A stretch of 64,000 nt of DNA, from the NCBI RefSeq assembly GCF_003369915.1, contig NW_022881614.1, forward strand, positions 16,036,336 to 16,100,335, written 5' to 3'. This DNA is from Drosophila miranda (Eukaryota > Arthropoda > Insecta > Diptera > Drosophilidae). Position numbers and translations under genes: made by a program. Below are positions 34,513 to 46,629 of the stretch, in pieces; positions within the stretch are counted from its first letter, which is position 1, and every line of letters starts with the position of its first letter. Under the pieces are notes generated by a model. The model was not told where the DNA came from and searched no databases. It worked only from the letters and a program-made list of their open reading frames with translations.

Positions 34513-35582
34513 ATGTACAAATTCCTGCTCCGAACCCTGCCAGGCCAAGCTTCATTCATTCGCACACTCGGGGTCAGCACAGCCAAGCACAGAAGCAGCA
34601 GGAGGAACGAGAGTAGTGACCAAATAGACGACGCCATGGATAGATACGACAGAAACCGGCAATGGAGGCGCACAAAAGACGGACATGGACACGGTCACGT
34701 AAGCAAGGACTCCAGCTTTAAAGTAGTTTCGTACAACATACTCGCCCAGGACCTGCTGGTAGAACATTTCTATCTATATGGGGAACTCAGAACCGACTGC
34801 CTGACCTGGCGACGTCGCCTGCAGAACATCCAGCGTGAAATACTGACACTAGACCCGAACATTCTCCGTCTCCAGGAGATGCAGTACGACCACATATTTG
34901 ATCTAATGCAGGGACTCCGCATGGGCAATGGCAAGACACTGGAGTACGACTACAAGAAAAAGACTGGCGAGCGCACTGACGGCTGTGCCATCATCTACGA
35001 CGCATGCAAGTTCCAGTTGCTGGACCAGCGGCCAATCGAGTTTTACGATCAGAATGTGAAGCTGCTGAATCGCGAGAATGTGGCTCTATTCGCCAAAACT
35101 CGGAGTGAAAGGTCAGACGGAGAAGGAGTTCATAGTGGCCACCACCCACCTGCTATACAATCCCAAACGCGATGATGTGCGCTGTGCCCAGGTGACCAGG
35201 CTGCTTGAAGAGCTAGAGACATTTTCATGCGACCCAAAGAGTGGCCAAGTTACGCCCATAGTATTAACTGGAGACTTCAACAGCGTCCCCAGTTCTCCGC
35301 CTTTCGAGATTATCACCGCAGACAGCCCACCCGCAAAGTTGCTCAATTTTAAGGCTGTGGAGATGGGACCGCCAGGACCGCATTGCATCCACACGGCAAG
35401 ACAATTGGATCACCGTGGACTACATTCTGCGCTCCCTAAGCGATAAAAGCCGGCACCAGCTGCAGGTGACTAGCATTTATGGTCTGCCGACGGACAACGT
35501 CTGCTACCGCGTCGGACCCATACCCAATCACTATTTGGGATCTGATCACTACGCTCTGGGCGTTGTATTTAACCTTATCTAG
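34513..35582 (+). pseudogene. angel: angel (CCR4-type EEP nuclease), two frameshifts
   Basis: A single-exon gene starting at ATG 34513. Visible family motifs are V-V-S-Y-N-I-L-A-Q-D-L-L near 34725, L-Q-E-M-Q-Y-D near 34870 (normally C-L-Q-E; here R-L-Q-E), T-G-D-F-N-S-V-P near 35270, and S-D-H-Y-A-L near 35550. Angel proteins are endonuclease/exonuclease/phosphatase-fold enzymes related to CCR4 deadenylases and 2',3'-cyclic phosphatases. An extra A in the run at about 35095-35098 shifts the frame after E-N-V-A-L-F-A-K. A second shift near 35402-35408, consistent with loss of two bases, precedes W-I-T-V-D-Y-I. The last coding segment runs in a third frame to TAG at 35580-35582. The catalytic half is therefore not translated. 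It is nested, antisense, in an intron of the anillin-like gene. Confidence 0.82.
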
Positions 35583-38252
35583 ACTATACGCCATAAGCCA
35601 TGAGCCATAGGCCTAAGGATATTTTGACTCGTCAATAAAGATACGAAATTTGTTTATGAAAGACTCGACCTAGACTCACCCGAAAGGTTCGCACGGCGCG
35701 CTCGTCACTCGCCTCCCGCTTGGCCCGAATATTGCTCAACAGGTAGCCCATTTTGGTGATGGTTATATCCTGGTCGAGATCCTTGTGGAAGGAGCGATAG
35801 GTGGTGGGTGCTTCGGCCTCAGTATGGAAGTTCAGTTTGCGAGCACGGTTAGTGGCACGTGGCATCTTCTTGGGCGGGTTCGGTGCTTCGATCTTCCGTT
35901 CGAAATCAAAGTACGGCTGGTCGCCGCTGCTCTCCTTGTCCGGCTGCTGCCTGGTGGATGTCGTTGTGGCCGATGGCGTCGACAGCATGGGGGAATGATA
36001 GCTGCCCGGTGGGGATTGCGACTGCAGATCTAACTGCGATGTGGATGTCTGAGCACCCACAGTGCAGAGTCTAGGAGTAGGAGTGGGCCGTCGTGACGGG
36101 TTCTCCGGGTGATTTGTCTTTTGGGCGAGACAAAGCGCAGTATCTTGTTCTTTGAGTTGTTAAGAAAGTTTTTGGACTTGGTTTTGAGTGTAGGCTGCTT
36201 GTTGGCTGCCTTCAGCGGCGAAAAGTTGCGCAACTGCTCGCCCCAAATGAACTTATGGCTGCCCTGTCCGCCAGCAGACTTGATGCCTCGTGGATATTTG
36301 ATGGGAGTGTGCTTGATGTCTATGTTGGAGGCCAGATTCTCGCACATACTGCCGTCGACGGTGTCCAAGGAGGTCTTAGGCACTACAGGCTGTGGTAGCT
36401 GCCAGCCAATGGCCACTTGGGGCTCTGCCATAGGAGCCCGGGTCTTGAAATGGGTACGCCGCTTGTTCTCGTAGTTCAACATGTCGTTGATCTTTGGCTC
36501 TGTCCAGCCTATCAGGATCTCCTTCATGGGTTTGTCGGCTACGGCATTCTTCCCCTTGCTACTGGCCTGCTGTATATTTCGGGCGTAGTTCGAGCCACGC
36601 TTGGACTCCACAACTCGCTCAATGTCGCTCAGCGAGGGACACGTAGGCAGCTGTCTGTTGCGCCGGGGCTTCTCCACTTCGGCTGCAATTTGAAGGGAGT
36701 TAAGAGGCGAAATAGAAAAGCAATGGGACCTGGGACCAGGAAATGAAACCGTAACTCAATTGGTAAACAAAATATCTTTTTATTTTGACAACAAATTGAA
36801 GTTTTATTTGATTTGGTTTAGCTAAAAGGGATATTGTTTCCAATTTGGTTTGGGTTTCAGTTTCATTCTTTGGCTTCGGCTACCACTTACCCATCGGATA
36901 GGACCTGCGCTTGCTGATTTTATCCTTTCGAGGCGAGTTATTATTGCTACTGGGTACCGGGACGCCTCTCTGGCGCAGGAACTCATCCAAAACACGCTCA
37001 GCCTCCCGCACTGAAGGCGTTGTCGAGGCCAACGACGACAGTGAGAATTTCCCATCGAGACTCTGGCAGCTACGGCGCGGCGGCTTCGGTGGTGGCTCTT
37101 GGAAATCGCGGGTCTTGAAATTCACCAGACCCTGTGACAAACGCTTCTGGAGGAGACGGCCACCTGCACCAGAGCTGCGTCGCGACCGGGAGCTTTGGCG
37201 AGCGGACTGCAGACTAGTCGGCAGTTCTGTTTGAGCCATTTGCGGCTCCTCTTCCAGGGCAGAATCCTGCTCGCTGATGTTTGACAAGGCAGTGGGATTG
37301 TATGTAATCGGATCGTATGCCTTCACTTTGCAGGTCTTAACAGGCGAAGACCTTGGCTGGCAGCCTGATCCTTGCAGCTTCTGTCGGTTCACGCGCACCT
37401 CCGACACAACACAATTGTCGCGCAGCTCCTGAATAATCTGTATGAGCGGAGCATCATCGCCGACGGCACAAATACTGCTTATGGCAGTCAACGGAATATT
37501 TGAGGTCTGTTTCACGTTGGGCGGTTCACTGTGACGACGTCCCGCCTGCTGCCTCTGGCTGTCCAAATGGTTCTGGACCAGCGGCTTGGACGCACTAACC
37601 GCCTGGACAAGCACACGTATCATGTGGATTGTCTGAAAGGGTTTTAGTACTCGTACCTTAGTGCTTTCGGAACGCCTGCTGCGTCTGGGCTGGCGCACGT
37701 GCGACTCTCGTGTCGGTGCCGTGGAGGCACAATCGCCACTGTCGCTGGTGAAGCAATAGCAAAAACCATTCTTGCATGTATTGCCCTTGCGCTCCTGGGC
37801 CTTGTTACAGCGATTCTGGTTAATTAAGTCCGCATCGGCGGATGTGCCTCGTACGCGCACGGGCTGGTCCTCACCTGGCATGTTGTGGTTGTTGTCACAG
37901 TCGCGGCTTTGGGTGGAGACGCGTCTAATGCGGCGGGCCCGAAACTCGTTTATGCACTCCTGAAGACTGAACGAAGTTGTCGAGCCCGATTCGGCAGAGT
38001 CTTCTTCTTCATCGTCGTCATCCTCCTCTTCTTCCTCCTCCTTCTCGACTACATCAGGCACTACGTGCTTTGGGAACTTTGACTTTGACGCCCCAAATAC
38101 CTATGCAAAAATGCTGTTTACCAAGCTGCAAGTTGCAATAAAAATCATTTGCTTGCTTACTGTGGCCATTTCATGTTTTGAAAATTCACTGATAAGCCAC
38201 GCGTCGAGGGCAGCTCTCTGTGTGCTCCACTCAACACCACGTTGCACGCTTT

Positions 38253-39366
38253 TTATACCCGATACTCTAAATGAGTATTGGGGTATATTAGATTTGTGGT
38301 AAAAGTGGATGTGTGTAACGTCCAGAAGGAATCGTTTCCGACCCCATAAAGTATATATATTCTTGATCAGCATCAATAGCCGAGTCGATTGAGCCATGTC
38401 TGTCTGTCCGTCTGTCCGTCCGTCCGTCTGTCCGTCTGTCCGTCCCTTCAGCGCCTAGTGCTCAAAGACTATAAGAGCTAGAGCAACGATGTTTTGGATC
38501 CAGACTTCTGTGATATGTCACTGATCACAAAAATATTTCAAAACTTCGCCCCGCCCACTTCCGCCCCCACAAAGGACGAAAATCTGTGGCATCCACATTT
38601 TTAAAGATACGATAAAACCAAAAACGCAGAGTCGTAGAGGATGACTATATGTTCTAGCGTGTAAAATCTCAACCAGATCGTATAATTATTATAGCCAGAA
38701 TCAAGAAAACAATTTCATTCTTTCTCGCTCTGTCTCTCTCTAACACACAGGTTTCATGGTCGGCTTTGCCAATTGCAAAATATGAGTTCAAGGATCTCAG
38801 AACCTATAAGAGCCAGAGCAACCAAATTTGGTATCCACACTCCTGTGATATCGGACCTTGACCGTTTCGTGTCCAAATTTCGCCACCCCCCCTTCCGCCC
38901 CCGCAAAGGACGAAAATCTGGGGCATCCACAAATCTCAGAGACTATTAAGGCTAGAGTAACCAAATTTGGTATCCGCACTTCTGTTAGATCTCACTATAA
39001 AACGTATATCTCAGAATTTCGCCCAACCCTCTTCCGCCCCCACAAAGGACGAAAATCTGTTGCATCCACAATATTGCAGATTCGAGAAAACTAAAAACGC
39101 AGAATCATAGATAATGACCATATCTATCAGACTGCTGAATCTGGATCAGATCGGATCATTTTTATACCCAAAAGGAACAAATCAATTTGCACTGGCTACG
39201 CAGCGCCCGACGTCACTCTCAGACTGATTTTCTGTCTCTCTCGCACGCACTCTTTGTCGTGTCGTTTAATATTTGCGGCGTCTGCCGGAGGAGAGCCATA
39301 CTGACTAAGTATCGGGTATAACTGTAGAGTTGCGGTGTCCGCAGCAACTCACAACGTTCCCCCTCG
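38253..39366 (+). mobile_element. Complete Helitron (DINE-1/ISY-like)
   Basis: Starts TTTTATACCCGATACTCTAAATG and ends CGTTCCCCCTCG. It lies between the first exon of the anillin-like gene (its upstream side, about 85 bases away) and mRpL43, so it may have moved into or next to the promoter of the former. It belongs to the subfamily with the block TTCATGGTCGGCTTTGCCAA. Confidence 0.9.
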
Positions 39367-39864
39367 TTATTTCTATGTCGGGGTATTTTCCAATCAAAAG
39401 AAAAACGACGCGACATGCATTTTTGTTGTCTCTTTTGTGCCGCTTCTTCGCCGTTATCAACTGGCGGCGCATATAACAACCCTGAATAGAATCAGAGGTG
39501 ACAGCTTGGCTCGGAAATTGCTGCCGCTAAGGTTAGCTCAAATCAAGCCAAAATATAGTAGATATATACAAAACCAGAGGAACTCAATCTTTTACAAATT
39601 CAAAAAATAGCACAATAAAGTAATAGAATAATTATTCTATATATATATAGGAAGAATGTATGATGTAAGGTTGCTAGGTAGTTTAATCTAACTAATTCTG
39701 TCTACTTATGTTTAGAGCTAGATTGGCATCACTGTCTACAGCAGAAACAGCTGGCCGGTTACGTCGATTTTGGATACGAAAATTGAAATAAATTCTGACC
39801 AAAGCGGGTTTGAATAGTGTCCAACAGTCATTTGTTTTTAAAGTCTGGCTTCCCAAGGGCCCCC
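39367..39864. other. Upstream region of mRpL43
   Basis: Unique sequence with no coding exon. It should contain the mRpL43 promoter and 5' UTR. Confidence 0.4.
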
Positions 39865-40473
39865 ATGCAGAATGGTTTGGGACGCTATGTGTGCCAACTG
39901 CAGCGAATCACGCTAAAATTCTGCAAGAACAATGGCTCCAGCAAAGGCATGCGGTAAGAATTGTGTTAAAGTTAAATTAAAATGCCATCCAACCATGTGC
40001 AATCCAATCGGTAGGGATTTCATCGAGAACCACCTGGTGGACTTTGCAAAGGAGAACCCCGGAATTGTGGTCTACGTGAAGCCGCGTCGCCACCGCACAC
40101 CGGTTCTGGTTGGCGAGTATTGTAAGTGGAGTACTAATTTCTCGCAGTGAACGGTGATCGCGAGTGGCTGAGCTGCCGCAACAGCACCCAGGAGGATATA
40201 ACCAAGTGGGTCGATCTGTTAAGGACACAAAACGGCAGCTCCAGCTCGCTGCGTCTGCGGAAAATGTGGCACACCGATGTACCATCCATCCAGGGGCCCT
40301 GGAAGCCTTTCCTGCTACGCTCCCCCGAAACCCATGGTCAGGAATATTCCAGCGTTGAGGCATCTAAGCCCCTGGATGCTCCACAAACTGCCACCGAGAA
40401 GCTCATTGAACTGTTCCGGCAGCAGAAACAACTGGGGGATGAGGATGTGTTAAGCCAAAAACGTGCAGAGTGA
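39865..40473 (+). CDS. mRpL43: Mitochondrial large ribosomal subunit protein mL43
   Basis: Three exons: 39865-39953, 40015-40121 and 40148-40473, with normal GT...AG sites and matched phases. The second intron is only 26 bases by this model, so that junction deserves checking, although the frame and the conserved protein support it. The product has about 173 residues. The N-terminal half holds the family's thioredoxin-like core ([13 protein letters not shown] and [11 protein letters not shown], with [10 protein letters not shown]). The C-terminal half is helical and charged. It is a structural protein of the mitoribosome large subunit. It faces sigmar tail to tail. No inactivating change was seen. 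Confidence 0.8.
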
Positions 40474-41636
40474 GCAGAGGACTAGGGAAAGTGTATGATT
40501 TAAGAATAAAATATAGTTAACTTTTTGGTATTTGTTGCTTTTATTTTCCTACTCAACATAATTCTGTTGGTAAAACAATAAATATTTAAAATCTAAACAA
40601 CTAAAATTGTGCTCTCTCAAAATGTACCTAATATCGAACATTGGTTTGTAACTAACAATATTCTGGACAAAGTCATACAAAAATCAATCAACTTATTGTC
40701 CGACGTTTCGATATGCCTTGGGTATGGATACATGGAATATCATTGTGTGAACAACCGAAGTGGAATATCATAAATAATGCTTTAGGGTGAGTGACCGACC
40801 CATGCCTTTGGCTCTGGGACGGGGGCTTGGAATACATACATAAGATACAAAATACAAATCGATGCGTGACAAAAGGCTCGCAGACAGGTGTGGTGAAGAG
40901 GGATAAGCAGGTTCTAGCGTCAGCTTAGCATTAAGAACTAAATATAGACAAGCATTCACAACAAGTAAAATATGTGATTTCTGTGTTTTGTGTGGTGCTG
41001 GTCTCTGAAGGGAAAGCAAAGCTTGTTGGTGGAGATCAACAACGATTAATTAATTAAGTACTGTAAGACTGATAGAAGAGAGGACACAGCGAGTATTAAG
41101 AGTAACAAAACGGAGTATCCTTCACATACAGATACACATTTCTAAATATATACCATAAATAATTGCTTTTCTGCAGAAATTTTCCACATTTACATAGACA
41201 CGACTTGCACGCTTTAAGGTACAAAGATACATTCATTCAAACACACAGATACAGATACTAGCATTTTGCTAGAGTTTACAATTTCCGTTTGGTTAATTCC
41301 TTTGGCAAAATGCATAAAGTAGTAGTTCTTAATCGTTACAAAATGTTAACATTGTCGTTAAATAAATCAATACAATACGGACGTTTTGTTCACTTTTGAT
41401 ATTTGTTGCTGTCAATGATATATCACTATCCAAAATTGAACTAAACTCTGGCCTAAACATATGTCTTTTCTGTCTGTACTATCCTTAGTTTTGTGTGTTT
41501 TGTGTTTTGGTGTTGGTGGGTGGAGCTTACAAGCCAAGCATTTCCAATTTGCAGCTAGTTCTTAGTGTCTCATGCTGTTTTGTGTTGTTTTGGTTTCTTT
41601 CGACAAGCAGCCTTTCAGTGAACGCAATGAGAGCCC
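40474..41636. other. Convergent 3' region of mRpL43 and sigmar
   Basis: An AATAAAATATAG signal lies shortly after mRpL43 (about 40505). The remaining A/T-rich kilobase has no coding frame and is probably the long 3' UTR of sigmar on the minus strand. Confidence 0.45.
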
Positions 41637-42269
41637 TCAGATGTCGCCCGTCTCCATGGAGGAGTTGATGTCGGCCACAATCTTGCCCATAACCTCGCGG
41701 TAGGGCGAGTCCGGCTTGAAGGCTGTCTCCAAAAGCACGGCATCGCCAAAGAAATCAAACACCTCATCGATGCGACCTAATGACTTGTCCGTCAGATGCG
41801 GTTGCACAATCGACTTGAGTGCCACCTGCGATTCCGCTATCGACTTTTGCAGATAGGCCAGGTCGAAGGTGTAGTCTACCTCGTAGAATGATATGATGGA
41901 CAGTTGGGTGTTCTGCAAGGGAAATCGATTAGAAATGAACGAAGCCGTCAAGCAGAGTGTTTTATGTTTGTAGATTACCTGAAACTTGCGTTTAAAGTTC
42001 TCGGCTCTTTGCAGCTCCTCGTCGCTGAACTGGTTATTCCGATGCAGAACTCCAATCTTGATGACTATTTTGATGATATTCTTGATCAGCTTCTCCGCCT
42101 TGGCCTTGTTGCCGGTATGCATCTTGCACAGCCTGTATAGGTTATCCAGCAGCGAGGCCGTTGTCCCATCGATGAATGTCTTTGCAATATTTTTCGTTGC
42201 CATGCGTGAGAGGATTCTCTTTTGAGCGCGTAGCCCGATATCTTGCGACTTGAACACATTGTCAGCCAT
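41637..42269 (-). CDS. sigmar: TNFAIP8-family protein (sigmar/CG4091 orthologue)
   Basis: Two coding exons: 42269-41979 and 41912-41637. The 66-base intron (GTAATC...TTGCAG) happens to be open and in frame. The product of 188 residues starts M-A-D-N-V-F-K-S-Q-D-I-G-L-R-A-Q-K. It matches the all-helical TNFAIP8 (TIPE) family in length and in motifs such as K-S-I-A-K/N-I-A-K-T-F-I-D and Y-R-E-V-M-G-K-I-V-A-D-I-N. Members bind phosphoinositides and affect cell death, and sigmar is linked to ecdysone-dependent salivary gland autophagy. I chose ATG 42269 because this is where family similarity begins; the open frame upstream lacks family character and may be 5' UTR. No damage was seen. Confidence 0.82.
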   Translation of the reverse strand: MADNVFKSQDIGLRAQKRILSRMATKNIAKTFIDGTTASLLDNLYRLCKMHTGNKAKAEKLIKNIIKIVIKIGVLHRNNQFSDEELQRAENFKRKFQVIYKHKTLCLTASFISNRFPLQNTQLSIISFYEVDYTFDLAYLQKSIAESQVALKSIVQPHLTDKSLGRIDEVFDFFGDAVLLETAFKPDSPYREVMGKIVADINSSMETGDI

Positions 42270-42673
42270 GACTAATGGGAGTATGAGAGATATTATTATT
42301 ATTGTTGCATATTCATCGCGAATCGCGCACTGCATATGTATTGTTAAACAACAGGAATAACGCAAAACAACTGAACGAACAACTGAAAACCAATGGAGAG
42401 AAAAGATATGCACAATACCAATTCGAATCCACACTTTTACCTTCCAAGTTCCAGTAGTCTACGCTCCATAGGAGCAGGCACTGTCGTAGACCTGCCACCG
42501 ACATGTTTGGCTACACACACGTCGATCCAGTTGCAAGCATGATAATTGATAAGGAAAGCACAGAAACAGAGACAGAGACATATGGGTGGGTACATGCACG
42601 ATTAGGCAATGTTAATAGTCGTCGCATCTTTTGAAAAAGAAACCTACTGCTTCTTCAACTGCGCTGCGGTTTA

Positions 42674-43764
42674 TTATACCAGATACTCAAAATGAGTATT
42701 GGGGTATATTAGATTTGTGGTAAAAGTGGATGTGTGTAACGTCCAGAAGGAATCGTTTCCGACCCCATAAAGTATATATATTCTTGATCAGCATCAATAG
42801 CCGAGTCGATTGAGCCATGTCTGTCTGTCCGTCTGTCCGTCCCCTTCAGCGCCTAGTGCTCAAAGACTATAAGAGCTAGAGCAACGATGTTTTGGATCCA
42901 GACTTCTGTGATATGTCACTGCTACAAAAATATTTCAAAACTTCGCCCCGCCCACTTCCGCCCCCACAAAGGACGAAAATCTGTGGCATCCACAATTTTA
43001 AAGATATGAGAAAACCAAAAACGTAGAATTGTAGAGAATGTCCATATCTTTAAGACTGCGGAATCTGAATTGGATCGTATTATTATTATAGCCAGCATCA
43101 AGAAAACAATTTCATTTTTTCTCGCCCTGTCTCTCTCTAACACACACGTAGCATAGGCGGCTTTGCTTAGAGTAAAACATTAACGCCTAGATCTCAGAGA
43201 CTACAAAAGCTAGAGCAACCAAATTTGGTATCCACACTCCTAATATATCGGACCGAGACGAGTTTGTTTCAAAATTTCGCCACACCCCCTTCCGCCCCCG
43301 CAAAGGACGAAAATCTGGGGATATTCAAAAATCTCAGAGACTATTAAGGCTAGAGTAACCAAATTTGGTATCCGCACTCCTGTTAGATCTTACTATAAAA
43401 CGTGTATCTCAAAATTTGGCCCCACCCCCTTCCGCCCACACAAAAGACGAAAATCTGTTGCATCCACAATATTGCACATTCGAGAAAACTAAAAACGCAG
43501 AATCATAGATAATGACCATATCTATCAGATTGCTGAATCTGGATCAGATCAGATCATTTTTATAGCCAATAGGAACAAATCAATTTGCAGTGGCTACGCA
43601 GCGCCCGACGTCACGCTTAGACTGATTTTCTGTCTCTCTCGCACGCACTCTTTGTCGTGTCGTTTAATATTAGCGGCGTCTGCCGGAGGAGAGCCATACT
43701 GACTTAGTATCGGGTATAGCCGTAGAGTTGCGGTGTCCGCAGCAACTCACAACGTTCCCCCTCG
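42674..43764 (+). mobile_element. Complete Helitron (DINE-1/ISY-like) upstream of sigmar
   Basis: It starts TTATACCAGATACTCAAAATG, a one-base change (ACC-A-GATACT) that weakens the terminal hairpin, and ends CGTTCCCCCTCG. It belongs to the subfamily with GCATAGGCGGCTTTGC. The CTGTCCGTC microsatellite is short here. It lies about 400 bases upstream of the sigmar start codon, within its probable 5' region. Confidence 0.9.
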
Positions 43765-45006
43765 TTTTCTTTCTGTCTTTGTGTTTCAATCAAAGAAAGA
43801 ATAATGGTAGGCCCGTGGCTGTGTGTGTGACTCCATAGGCATGTGTCGACAAGTCAGCGCAAACCAGAATCCACATGGGTTATTCATAAGGCTGTTCTAA
43901 CGGGTTCGCTGCGACGCGGCACGCGCTATTTGTACGTGTCTATGCCGCAAATGGCTCGTGTGGCAAGTTTTCCCAACTGTCCAAAAAAGGAGCCTTGCCT
44001 TGCCTTGCCGCACCTCAACCGTTAGTCAAGACCAGGGTTGGCAGACTCCTCTGGGGAAATTGTAGGGTCAACTTGGGTCATAACGTGTGAATAGATAAAC
44101 CTCTTCCGTTCCTCCAATTCCCGGAGACTTACCAAGCCAGTGGTCGTCGTTGTTGTCCACCTCTAGCCTTTCATTTAACTAAGTAAATTCTATCTTCTTT
44201 CCAGTTCTAGTTCTGAATCTATTTCTAGCTAGCAAACCGTACCATGACGCGGACCGCTCCAAATGGTTAAGGTCACGCGAAATGCAATAATACGGTCCGA
44301 AAAACGGACATGGGGAGAGACAGAGCAGAGTTTGTGTTGGTGGAACCCAAGGACAAATGGGCAATGAGCCGCCAAATGACCAACGCGGAAGTGCGCTACT
44401 CCTCGAATCTAGAGGAATTTTCTTTCGTTTTGCATTCAACCCACAATCACTGAAGAGTCCACAAAAAGTCTTAGCGAGCGGAATTTCTGGGCCAACTTAT
44501 CGTCGTTTCCGACGCTGTCGTGTTCATGCATTTGCGTGTTTGATATCATTATTGTTGTTGTTGTTGTTGTTGCTCTTGGGTGTATTGACGATTGTGGATT
44601 TGTGCCTTTCCGAGTATTATTGATTGCAACAGGCTCGCCCACCCACACTCGTCCAGGCCGGGAGGGGGGGGGGGGAAGAAGGTCGAGTTTGGCGCTCAGG
44701 CAAGGCTCACCTGTGTTTTTGTTGCTGTAGTCCTGTGGCCGAGTATCCTTGAAATTCCGTTTGAGTTCCTTTTGTATGAAGTGGCTCCTGCTAATCTACT
44801 GCTGCGTTACATACATAAATTCCGAATAAAAACAGCATTTACATAAATAATAAATAGAGCGATTCTTGGCTGAGTTCATGCGTAGTTCCAATTGTTTAAA
44901 AAAAAATCAGCAGCGAGCCACAAAACAAAATATGAATGAGCGCAACAGTTGTGTGACCGCGGACTGAAAATACTGTCTGACCCTCAGAAATATACCGAAA
45001 TATACC
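43765..45006. other. Intergenic region, no gene seen
   Basis: Unique sequence with short TTG repeats at about 44549-44572 and a run of G at about 44664-44673. No exon with supportive splice sites was recognised. It may be upstream DNA or a 5' intron of sigmar. Confidence 0.4.
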
Positions 45007-45013
45007 GTCTTAT

Positions 45014-46204
45014 CACTAACCATACAGTATATAGATGTGCCAGTTCATACAACGAAAGCGTCACACACTGGCTAGCGCGTTCAGTACCCCAGAGTGACGT
45101 CATCATGAGCGAGAGAGCGCAGAGAGAACATCTTTGCATGTGTTAGTACACACGCAATATGTTTCGACAAAAATATGTGATCAATACAAACTGATTGAGC
45201 AGATGATTTCGGTGTACAAAGCACGGATCGGAAAATTTAAACCAGTCTGCATATTTATCAATTTTTGACGTTAAAATTATACATTTTTGGACTATGCTTC
45301 TTTTTAAATTGAATTTGTGAGACTTTGTCTCGAAATGCTGATTAAATATATCAAAATAAAATATACGAATGTAATAAACTTTAATATTTATATTAAATAT
45401 TTATTTTATGCTTTGTACACCGAACAGAGCCAATTTGAGCGGCGACTTTAAGTACATATGTATGTATGTATGTATGTATTTACGTATATATATGTAGTTA
45501 CATATATGAACATTCTTAAGGCATATCCTCTATTTATAGAAAGAAATATACATATATATTTATGCAAATTTATTTAAGTATATACATATATATTTTTTCT
45601 TATATTGTATATTTAGAAACATCATTGCTTTAGTTATAATAAACAAAAAAGTCGAGAACCGACGGCGTTTGCATAATTTTTATAATTTATAATAAACCTG
45701 TTTAAAATAAGGAAATAAATGTGTAATTTTATTATTGTAATATTTTATATTTTGTGGTATAAATCAAACAAATAACAGCTTTTATTTCATTTCCCGCGCC
45801 CTAGTGTACCATACCCCCACCCCCTGCCCATTCTTCATTTATTTTGTGGCGGTAGGTCAGTCCATCAAAAGACCCAAAACAAGAACCAAACTCAAATTTC
45901 AGTTCTAGCGGCCAGCAATACTAAACACCCCCACGCAAAGTACGCGAGAATGCATGTGCACCCATACACTAAAACATGCTGGTGGCAAAACAGAACCAGA
46001 CCTGAGAGAGTTCAAAAAAATCTGAAAAAGCATACAATCACATATTTTTGTCGAAACATATTGCGTGTGTACTAACACATGCAAAGATGTTCTCTCTGCG
46101 CTCTCTCGCTCATGATGACGTCACTCTGGGGTACTGAACGCGCTAGCCAGTGTGTGACGCTTTCGTTGTATGAACTGGCACATCTATATACTGTATGGTT
46201 AGTG
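45014..46204. mobile_element. Foldback-type non-autonomous DNA transposon
   Basis: The outermost sequences CACTAACCATACAG and CTGTATGGTTAGTG are inverted. The inverted arms extend 168 bases on each side (45014-45181 and 46037-46204) and appear identical base for base. The flanks carry GTCTTAT at 45007-45013 and 46205-46211, a 7-bp target duplication. The 855-base centre is A/T rich with no transposase. A 7-bp duplication, long inverted repeats and a CACT start would fit the Galileo/1360 branch of the P superfamily, but I did not verify the family. The arms include TGACGTCATCATGAGCG. Confidence 0.8.
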
Positions 46205-46440
46205 GTCTTATCTTCCAAACATACCGAAAATATACCGATAAAAACAGAACTTAGCCCACTTAGGCCCCCTTTATTTAAACAAGATAACAACTCGATTTAA
46301 GCCGGGGAATATAATACAAATAATAATATTTACTCTTGTTGGTCCATCCTATCCTTCATCTTTGCATAAAAAAGCCCACGATGAAGCATACATCTCAAAT
46401 TCGCTAACATTTTTCAAGATTCATAATTTTTGTGGCCGAC

Positions 46441-46629
46441 AATGGGCTAACTGTTCTCGATAGCAGCTGCATCGATAACCTTCGCGCCGCCCCATTTTCA
46501 TCTCTACGGTCCAGCTGCGTCGTTGAAAATATGCTAGCATCGTTTTCTATTGTTTTATTTTGAATAAAATAACAATTAGACTAGTATAATTCGCTCCAAA
46601 GGAGCCCTATTCGTATAGCTGGTGTCAAA
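46441..46629 (+). promoter_or_regulatory. l(2)dtl promoter with DRE-like and E2F-like sites
   Basis: GCATCGATAACC (about 46469-46480) contains the ATCGATA core of the Drosophila DNA replication-related element. It is followed directly by TTCGCGCCGC, which matches the E2F consensus. Such sites are typical of S-phase genes and fit the product, a substrate receptor of the replication-coupled ubiquitin ligase. Confidence 0.5.

Larger units (their letters stand above)
30437..38169 (-). pseudogene. Anillin-like protein with anillin-homology and PH domains; frameshifted copy
   Basis: Minus-strand exons: 38169-38161 (M-A-T), 38100-36891, 36682-35680, 33269-32442, 32350-32141, 31973-31116 and 31060-30437, with consistent splice sites and phases; about 1,580 codons. 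The N-terminal part has an acidic E/D run and Ser/Arg-rich segments. The C-terminal exons hold an anillin-homology-like region (about 31750-31100) and a PH domain (about 30820-30450, with G-Y-L-N and R-R-W-C-T-L). Anillin and rhotekin family members scaffold Rho, actin and septins at the cell cortex. Exon 36682-35680 is one base short of its phase: the frame changes near 36110-36135, and the upstream frame meets a stop at 36030-36032. The product would be cut before the AHD and PH domains. Intron 35679-33270 holds a Helitron and, on the other strand, angel. A sequencing error is the main alternative. I cannot give a fly symbol. Confidence 0.6.

Noticed and set aside
36069..36129. A 61-base intron that might explain the frame change in the anillin-like gene
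   Set aside because: Removing it does not restore the downstream frame, and its borders are weak. A 1-base change is simpler.
41982..42434. Upstream extension of sigmar to 265 residues
   Set aside because: The extra N-terminal sequence is hydrophobic 5' leader without family similarity. The conserved protein starts at ATG 42269.
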